Positions 7,261 to 11,775 of a stretch of 11,775 nt of DNA are shown piece after piece. The notes under the pieces were generated by a model that worked only from the letters and a program-made list of their open reading frames with translations, had not been told where the DNA came from and searched no databases. Both the position numbers and the translations under genes were made by a program. Each line of letters begins with the position of its first letter. Position 1 is the first letter of the stretch. The stretch comes from Solobacterium sp. (lineage in GTDB: Bacteria > Bacillota_I > Bacilli_A > Erysipelotrichales > Erysipelotrichaceae): positions 1 to 11,775 of the forward strand of contig JAFWJP010000077.1 of assembly GCA_017514645.1 (NCBI GenBank), in the 5' to 3' direction.

Positions 7261-8892
7261 ATGACAACAGTGGCAATCGTCGGCAGCGGAATCTCCGGAC
7301 TAAGTACGGCGGTTTCCCTGGCGGAAAAAGGGATCCGTTCGGTCGTTCTTTCCCCGTTTCCTTCGGAACGGTCACAGTCTGTCATGGCTGCCGGCGGTAT
7401 CAATGCGGTAGATGAACATGATCCCCTGGATTCGATCGAAGCACATATCGAGGATACGCTGAGCGGGGGAAGATATCTTGCCGGGTATGATGCGGTCAAA
7501 GGTCTGTGCAGTGCTGCACCGGGGATCATTGCCCAGCTGGAGCGTGCCGGTACGGTATTTACCCGGAATGCACAGGGCGGGATCGACCGCAGAGCGTTCG
7601 GCGGACAGCGGTATAAGCGGACCTGCTACAGCGGAACAGCGACGGGAAAGCAGATCGTCAGCGCGCTGGTGATGGCCTGCCGCAGGTACGAAGCGCTCGG
7701 ACTGATCGAACGCCGGCAGTGGTCTGATTTCCATTCAGCACTGATCAAGGACGGGCATTGTTACGGGATCCTGGTCTTTGATGAATCAACGAGAGAACTG
7801 TATCCGCTGTATGCGGATGCGGTGGTTATGGCTGCCGGCGGTCAGAATGCGCTGTTCGGCAAGACGACCGGTTCCACGGTATGTGACGGCTATGCGGCCG
7901 GCAGATTGTTCATGCAGGGGGCGGATCTCAAAAATCTGGAATTCATCCAGTATCATCCGACAACGCTGGAAACACCGCAGAAGAAAATGCTGGTGTCGGA
8001 AGCGGCGCGCGGCGAAGGCGGCAGGCTGTTCTATGAAAAGGCAGGCAGGCGGATCTACTTCATGGAAGAGCGGTACGGTGACAAGGGAAACCTGATGCCG
8101 AGAGATGTGATTTCCCGGGAAATGGCGGGAATCAGCGAACAGGTATACCTGGATGTTTCCTTCCTGGGAAAGGACATCATTGAACACCGGCTGCCGGAAG
8201 TACAGGAACTCTGCCGGAAATACCGGGGCATCGATATTACGGAAGAACCGATCCCGGTAACGCCGTCCGTGCATTTCTTCATGGGCGGACTGGCTGTGGA
8301 TCTCAATCATGAGACGAATATCCGGGAGCTGTTTGCGGTCGGTGAGTGCGCATCCATCTATCATGGTGCCAACCGTCTGGGCGGCAATTCCCTGCTGGCA
8401 GCACTCTACAGCGGACATACTGCCGCAGAAGCGATTGCCGGAAGATCATACACCGGAACCCATCCGGATCTTACAGCGTATGTCTCGTCAGAACAGGAAA
8501 AGCTGTCGCAGTCCTTTGCGTCGGAAAGCCGGTTCCCGGTCATGTACATCCGGGATCTGCTGGCAGAGCACATGCAGAAACAGCTCGGTATCGTCAGAGA
8601 GAAGGAAACCCTGCTTGACGGGATCCGGGATATTGAATTCTACCTGGATTCCGTGGACCGTATCCATTACGACAGCAGTGTGCTGGCATACTTCAATTAC
8701 AGTCTCAAGGGACTGCTGGTGCTGGCAAAGGCGACACTGCTCTGTGCGGAAGCACGCAGGGAAAGCCGCGGTGCCCATAACAGGAGTGATTATCCGGAGG
8801 AGGATCCGCAGATGAACTGTGCAACGATCATCTCCTACGAAGACGGAGCATACCGCATCCACTATGACCGGGAGGGACGCTATGAACATTAA
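7261..8892 (+). CDS. frdA: Fumarate reductase / succinate dehydrogenase flavoprotein subunit
   Basis: A 543-residue FAD subunit that interconverts fumarate and succinate. The dinucleotide motif is GSGISG (8-13). Active-site positions match E. coli FrdA: His232 (FIQYHPT), SEAARGEGG, Arg281 (MPRDVISRE, equivalent to Arg287), His338 (HFFMGG, equivalent to His355) and Arg372 (HGANRLGGNSL). The residue that attaches FAD covalently, His44 in E. coli FrdA (SHT), is Gln39 here (SQSVMAAGGINAV), so FAD should be non-covalent. In E. coli, loss of this His leaves fumarate reduction but abolishes succinate oxidation, which favours a reductase role. The start is ATG 7261, seven bases after GGGGAGG. ATG 7255 overlaps that ribosome site and is unlikely. 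L-aspartate oxidase also lacks the His, but the neighbours argue against it. Confidence 0.9.
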   Translation: MTTVAIVGSGISGLSTAVSLAEKGIRSVVLSPFPSERSQSVMAAGGINAVDEHDPLDSIEAHIEDTLSGGRYLAGYDAVKGLCSAAPGIIAQLERAGTVFTRNAQGGIDRRAFGGQRYKRTCYSGTATGKQIVSALVMACRRYEALGLIERRQWSDFHSALIKDGHCYGILVFDESTRELYPLYADAVVMAAGGQNALFGKTTGSTVCDGYAAGRLFMQGADLKNLEFIQYHPTTLETPQKKMLVSEAARGEGGRLFYEKAGRRIYFMEERYGDKGNLMPRDVISREMAGISEQVYLDVSFLGKDIIEHRLPEVQELCRKYRGIDITEEPIPVTPSVHFFMGGLAVDLNHETNIRELFAVGECASIYHGANRLGGNSLLAALYSGHTAAEAIAGRSYTGTHPDLTAYVSSEQEKLSQSFASESRFPVMYIRDLLAEHMQKQLGIVREKETLLDGIRDIEFYLDSVDRIHYDSSVLAYFNYSLKGLLVLAKATLLCAEARRESRGAHNRSDYPEEDPQMNCATIISYEDGAYRIHYDREGRYEH

Positions 8893-9574
8893 GATCAAAC
8901 GGCAGCGCTATCCCGGCGCGGAGAGTTACTGGCAGACCTTTGTCTACACAGGCTCACCGGAGAACACTGTTGCGGGTGTTCTGGACGAGCTGAACTACAA
9001 GGATGATATTACGGATATCAACGGGGAAGCGGCACCGAGGATCAGCTGGGAGTGTTCCTGCCTGCAGGGAGTGTGCGGTGCCTGTGCAATGGTCATCAAC
9101 GGAAAGCCGGCACTTGCCTGTGAAACATTTGTAAAGGACTGCCGCGGAGAAACCATGACGATCGAACCGCTGCACAAATTCCCGGTCATTGCGGATCTGG
9201 TCGTGGACCGGAGCGTGATCCAGAAAAACCTCAGGGAATCCGGCAGCTATATCAAGCAGTACATGAATCCTGAACCGGAAGAGTATGAACACCAGTACAG
9301 TACGGCCAGATGTCTCAAGTGCGGACTCTGTCTGGAGATCTGTCCGAACTATGCGGACGGGTCGCGGTTCTACGGAGAGGTGTTTGCGAACGATTGTTAT
9401 GCAATTGCGTCAAAGAGCGGGAAGGATGAGGTTATGACAGAAGCCTACGATAAGCATTTTGCGGCAGGCTGCTCGAAATCACTGTCCTGTATGGATGTCT
9501 GTCCGATGAGAATACCGACACTGGCATCCATGGCAAAACTGAACAGAGGTCTGAAAGGAGGATCCGGAAAATGA
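8882..9574 (+). CDS. frdB: Fumarate reductase / succinate dehydrogenase iron-sulfur subunit
   Basis: A 230-residue electron-transfer subunit linking the flavoprotein to the membrane cytochrome. The N-terminal ferredoxin domain binds [2Fe-2S] through Cys60, Cys65, Cys68 and Cys80 (CLQGVCGAC...LAC), with an extra Cys58 just before. The C-terminal domain has CLKCGLCLEICP (Cys144, 147, 150, 154) and CSKSLSCMDVCP (Cys197, 203, 207). By analogy with E. coli FrdB, Cys144/147/150/207 hold [4Fe-4S] and Cys154/197/203 hold [3Fe-4S]. The start is ATG 8882, inside the end of frdA (11-base overlap), with GGGAGGGAC just upstream; the open frame further upstream lies within frdA and lacks family similarity. 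The stop overlaps the next start by four bases (ATGA). Confidence 0.93.
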   Translation: MNIKIKRQRYPGAESYWQTFVYTGSPENTVAGVLDELNYKDDITDINGEAAPRISWECSCLQGVCGACAMVINGKPALACETFVKDCRGETMTIEPLHKFPVIADLVVDRSVIQKNLRESGSYIKQYMNPEPEEYEHQYSTARCLKCGLCLEICPNYADGSRFYGEVFANDCYAIASKSGKDEVMTEAYDKHFAAGCSKSLSCMDVCPMRIPTLASMAKLNRGLKGGSGK

Positions 9575-11064
9575 TTCAGGAAATCGGCAGAGAAGAAATG
9601 ATCCGGTGCGTATTGTGTCACGAGGCACCGTGCAGCGCGGTATGTGAACATCTGGATCCGGCAGGAATCCTGCGGAGGATCTGGTTCCGGAATACAGCTG
9701 TCGGTGCAGCACAGCTGCCGGATACACTGCCCTGTATAAACTGCAGCGCACCCTGTGAACAGGCCTGCCTGCGTGCCGGAGAGGTGCCAATCAGAAAACT
9801 GGTATCACAGCTTCACGATCAGCGCAGGGCGCTGGAGATTCCTCTGCCGCAGGATGAAGAACGCCTGCGGACGGATTTCTGCGGGATACCTCTGGAGAAT
9901 CCGTTCCTGCTGTCCTCCTCGGTCGTGGCAAGTACGTTTGATATGTGTGACCGGGCGTTTGCGGCAGGCTGGGCAGGCGTTGCGTTCAAAACGATCTGCT
10001 CGTTTGATATCCACGAAGCCTCCCCACGCTTCTCCGCCATTACCGGTGATAATGGTACGATCATCGGTTTCAAGAATATCGAACAGCTGTCCGATCACAG
10101 TGTAGAAGAGAATATGGCAATCTTCCGGGCACTGAAGGAGAAATGGCCGCACAAGTTCATCCTCGCTTCGATCATGGGACAGAACGAGGAAGAATGGAAG
10201 TCCCTGGCCAGGGAGTGTGAGAAAAACGGAGCAGACGCCATAGAACTGAACTTTTCCTGTCCGAATATGGCAGACGGTGGTCTGGGTTCGGATATCGGAC
10301 AGGTGCCGGAACTGGTGGAGCGCTTTACAGCAGCAGCGAAGCGGGGAACGACGATCCCGGTCATTGCCAAGCTGACGCCGAATGTGGCAGAGATGAGTCC
10401 GGCAGCGGAAGCCGCAAAGCGCGGCGGCGCAGACGGGATTGCGGCGATCAATACGATCAAGAGCATTACCGGTGTCAATATTCATACCTATGTAGCGGAA
10501 CCGGCAGTACACGGACAATCTGCGCTGGGCGGCTACAGTGGAGCAGCGGTCAAACCGATCGGGCTGCGCTTTATTGCCGAACTGGGGAATGATCCGGAAC
10601 TGAACGGTATGCACATCAGCGCCATGGGCGGTGTGGAGACCTGGCAGGACGCGCTGGAGTATGTTCTGCTTGGTGCGGACAGTATCCAGGTAACAACCGC
10701 CGTCATGCAGTACGGTTACCGGATCGTGGAAGATCTGAAGGCCGGTCTGAACTACTATCTGGCGGAGAAGGGCTTCCGCAGCATCGCTGAAGCCCGGGGA
10801 CTCGGTCTGTCGGCCGTCAGTAATACCACCGAAGTGCTGGAACGGGATTCGGTGATCTATCCCCGGTTCCTGCGGGACAAGTGCATCGGTTGCGGGAGGT
10901 GTATGATCTCCTGCATGGACGGCGGGCACCAGGCGATCCGGCTGAACACAGAGCGCAGACCGATGCTGGACGCTAAGAAATGCGTCGGGTGCCATCTCTG
11001 TGTTCTGGTATGTCCGCAGAAGGCCATCGTTTCCTCCGGACGCCGGGTCATCAAGGCAGTATGA
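9571..11064 (+). CDS. preA: PreA-like dihydropyrimidine dehydrogenase with an N-terminal DPD-type iron-sulfur domain, no NAD(P)H module
   Basis: A 497-residue FMN and iron-sulfur oxidoreductase. Residues from about 100 onward match E. coli PreA: FCGIPLENPFLLSSS, FKTICSF, the catalytic loop NFSCPN with Cys230, GADGIAAINT, GGYSGAAVKPIGLRF and VTTAVMQYGYRIVEDL. The C-terminal ferredoxin has CIGCGRCMISC and CVGCHLCVLVCP. E. coli PreA starts at the FMN barrel. This one has about 98 extra residues with Cys13/16/21/25 (C-x2-C-x4-C-x3-C) and Cys55/58/62/66, resembling domain I of mammalian DPD and the start of PreT. The FAD and NADPH domains that normally lie between are absent. It starts four bases inside the frdB stop with GGAGG eight bases upstream. 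The substrate could be uracil/thymine or another dihydropyrimidine such as dihydroorotate; the electron partner is inferred to be FrdB. Confidence 0.9.
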   Translation: MIQEIGREEMIRCVLCHEAPCSAVCEHLDPAGILRRIWFRNTAVGAAQLPDTLPCINCSAPCEQACLRAGEVPIRKLVSQLHDQRRALEIPLPQDEERLRTDFCGIPLENPFLLSSSVVASTFDMCDRAFAAGWAGVAFKTICSFDIHEASPRFSAITGDNGTIIGFKNIEQLSDHSVEENMAIFRALKEKWPHKFILASIMGQNEEEWKSLARECEKNGADAIELNFSCPNMADGGLGSDIGQVPELVERFTAAAKRGTTIPVIAKLTPNVAEMSPAAEAAKRGGADGIAAINTIKSITGVNIHTYVAEPAVHGQSALGGYSGAAVKPIGLRFIAELGNDPELNGMHISAMGGVETWQDALEYVLLGADSIQVTTAVMQYGYRIVEDLKAGLNYYLAEKGFRSIAEARGLGLSAVSNTTEVLERDSVIYPRFLRDKCIGCGRCMISCMDGGHQAIRLNTERRPMLDAKKCVGCHLCVLVCPQKAIVSSGRRVIKAV

Positions 11065-11627
11065 GTGCTGAAAAACAGGAACGGCGGAAACAGCTGCGGG
11101 AACGCCAGCGTACATTGACACAGGAATACCGGCAGTCCGCCGGCGAACGGATCACTGCGCATGTTCTGGTTTCGGATCTCTGGAAACAGGCTGACAAGGT
11201 CTTTGTCTACCTCAGCATGCCGTCAGAGCCGGATACGTCGGTATTGATCTGGGAAGCGCTCCGGACAGGAAAGCAGGTATTTGTCCCGAAATGCTTTGAA
11301 AATGGACGGATGGAGGCGGTACGAATCACTCCGGATTCCCTGATGAAACCTAGTGCATACGGCATTCCTGAGCCGGTTGAGGATACCGGTATCGCGGATC
11401 CGCAGATGATCAGCCTGGTCATCGTACCGTGTCTCAGTGTCAGTGCAGACGGTGTCCGTCTCGGGCACGGGAAGGGATACTATGATCGCTGGCTGCAGCG
11501 TTCCGGCGCGAAGACGATCTGCCTGTGCTTTGAACAGATGATGGAAGATGACATTCCGCACGATGCCTATGATATCTGTATGATGTATGTCACAACGGAG
11601 CAAGGAATACGAAAGGCCGGTCAGTGA
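11061..11627 (+). CDS. 5-formyltetrahydrofolate cyclo-ligase
   Basis: A 188-residue enzyme that converts 5-formyltetrahydrofolate to 5,10-methenyltetrahydrofolate with ATP, returning a storage or inhibitory folate to the one-carbon pool. The N-terminus is basic and helical (KQERRKQLRERQR). The signature VPCLSVSADGVRLGHGKGYY ends in RLGHGKGYYDR at residues 133-143, the nucleotide and folate-binding loop of the YgfA/MTHFS family; length is normal. The start is ATG 11061, overlapping the preA stop (ATGA). The frame is open further upstream inside preA, but those residues do not match the family. As the last gene of the fumarate reductase operon it is probably translationally coupled to preA. Its functional link with that operon is unclear, and such genes often occur in unrelated operons. 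Confidence 0.93.
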   Translation: MSAEKQERRKQLRERQRTLTQEYRQSAGERITAHVLVSDLWKQADKVFVYLSMPSEPDTSVLIWEALRTGKQVFVPKCFENGRMEAVRITPDSLMKPSAYGIPEPVEDTGIADPQMISLVIVPCLSVSADGVRLGHGKGYYDRWLQRSGAKTICLCFEQMMEDDIPHDAYDICMMYVTTEQGIRKAGQ

Positions 11628-11641
11628 CCGGCCTGCTTTTT
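11614..11641 (+). terminator. Intrinsic terminator overlapping the cyclo-ligase stop codon
   Basis: AGGCCGGT (11614-11621), loop CAGTG, ACCGGCCT (11627-11634), then GC and TTTTT. The stem begins inside the last codons of the cyclo-ligase gene, and the stop codon TGA (11625-11627) lies in the loop and arm junction. It ends the five-gene operon. Confidence 0.9.
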
Positions 11642-11656
11642 GGCAAAGCCATTAAA

Positions 11657-11677
11657 ACCCCCGGATAGTCCGGGGGT
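11657..11677 (-). terminator. Short GC-rich hairpin, possible terminator for leftward transcription
   Basis: ACCCCCGGA, loop TAG, TCCGGGGGT: a perfect 9-base-pair stem. On the minus strand it is followed by TTTAAT after the last stem T, so it could terminate transcription arriving from the right. On the plus strand it is followed by CCAAAAAG, which does not act as a terminator tract. It may alternatively back up the preceding terminator or be the remnant of a repeat. Confidence 0.5.
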
Positions 11678-11705
11678 CCAAAAAGCTTAAGCGGAGAGAT
11701 CATGA

Positions 11706-11773
11706 AAAAACCTCCTGGCTTATAATTCGTGTGTGGTCTGCGAAACTACAACGAAGAATAAGAGGAGGTTTTT
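11706..11773. repeat. Long imperfect inverted repeat containing an AGGAGG ribosome site; likely leader of the next gene
   Basis: AAAAACCTCCT (11706-11716), then GG and CTTATAATTCGT, faces ACGAAGAATAAG and AGGAGGTTTTT (11763-11773) across a roughly 20-base loop. The arms match except for a GG bulge and a two-base mismatch. The 3' arm carries AGAGGAGG followed by TTTTTAT at the window edge, which looks like a ribosome site just before a start codon. A perfect -10 hexamer TATAAT is at 11721-11726 without a clear -35. As RNA the left arm would mask the ribosome site. On the minus strand the same structure ends in six Ts and could be a terminator. An insertion-sequence end is not excluded. Confidence 0.55.
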
Positions 11774-11775
11774 AT

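Noticed and set aside
10980..11060. Longer N-terminus for the folate cyclo-ligase
   Set aside because: It lies within the PreA ferredoxin coding region and encodes nothing like the family; ATG 11061 gives the usual length.
9805..11121. 438-residue minus-strand open frame over preA
   Set aside because: Shadow frame; the plus strand encodes clear PreA and ferredoxin motifs.
11590..11703. 37-codon minus-strand open frame preceded by AGGAGG
   Set aside because: It runs through two hairpins and into the cyclo-ligase gene, and its ribosome site is one arm of the inverted repeat; no supporting similarity.

Overview
The window looks like ordinary chromosome from an anaerobic or facultative fermentative Bacillota. 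The evidence is strong AGGAGG-type ribosome sites, sigma-A type promoters, intrinsic terminators, the gyrB-gyrA pair, an L-lactate dehydrogenase, a lysine riboswitch and a B. subtilis-style sdhCAB gene order. Gyrase wording such as [19 protein letters not shown] would fit an Erysipelotrichia-like lineage, but that placement is only a guess. All genes read left to right. I see no tRNA, rRNA, CRISPR array or complete mobile element.

Layout. (1) 1-4678: the 3' part of gyrB (with an in-frame TAG where Gln is expected), gyrA, an L-lactate dehydrogenase overlapping the end of gyrA by 14 bases, and a small flavodoxin, closed by a terminator. (2) 4742-6654: a self-contained unit with a near-consensus promoter, a lysine riboswitch with its own terminator, a 535-residue YtcJ-type amidohydrolase and a terminator. 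(3) 6672-11641: a tightly coupled five-gene operon. It encodes a five-helix cytochrome b, a fumarate reductase/succinate dehydrogenase flavoprotein, its three-cluster iron-sulfur subunit, a PreA-like dihydropyrimidine dehydrogenase with an extra N-terminal iron-sulfur domain, and 5-formyltetrahydrofolate cyclo-ligase, ending in a terminator. (4) 11642-11775: two inverted repeats and what looks like the leader of another gene just beyond the window.

How the genes may work together. The frdC-frdA-frdB genes encode a membrane quinol:fumarate reductase-like complex. The flavoprotein has Gln at the position that normally attaches FAD covalently, which in E. coli FrdA favours fumarate reduction over succinate oxidation. 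The adjoining PreA-like protein keeps both iron-sulfur ends of dihydropyrimidine dehydrogenase and its FMN barrel, but lacks the FAD/NADPH module that normally supplies electrons. My leading inference is that this oxidoreductase exchanges electrons with the fumarate reductase complex or the quinone pool instead of NAD(P)H. This would link pyrimidine (or dihydroorotate-like) redox chemistry to anaerobic respiration.

The second notable item is the lysine riboswitch in front of an amidohydrolase with no recognised role in lysine metabolism. The third is the amber codon in the essential gyrB gene.
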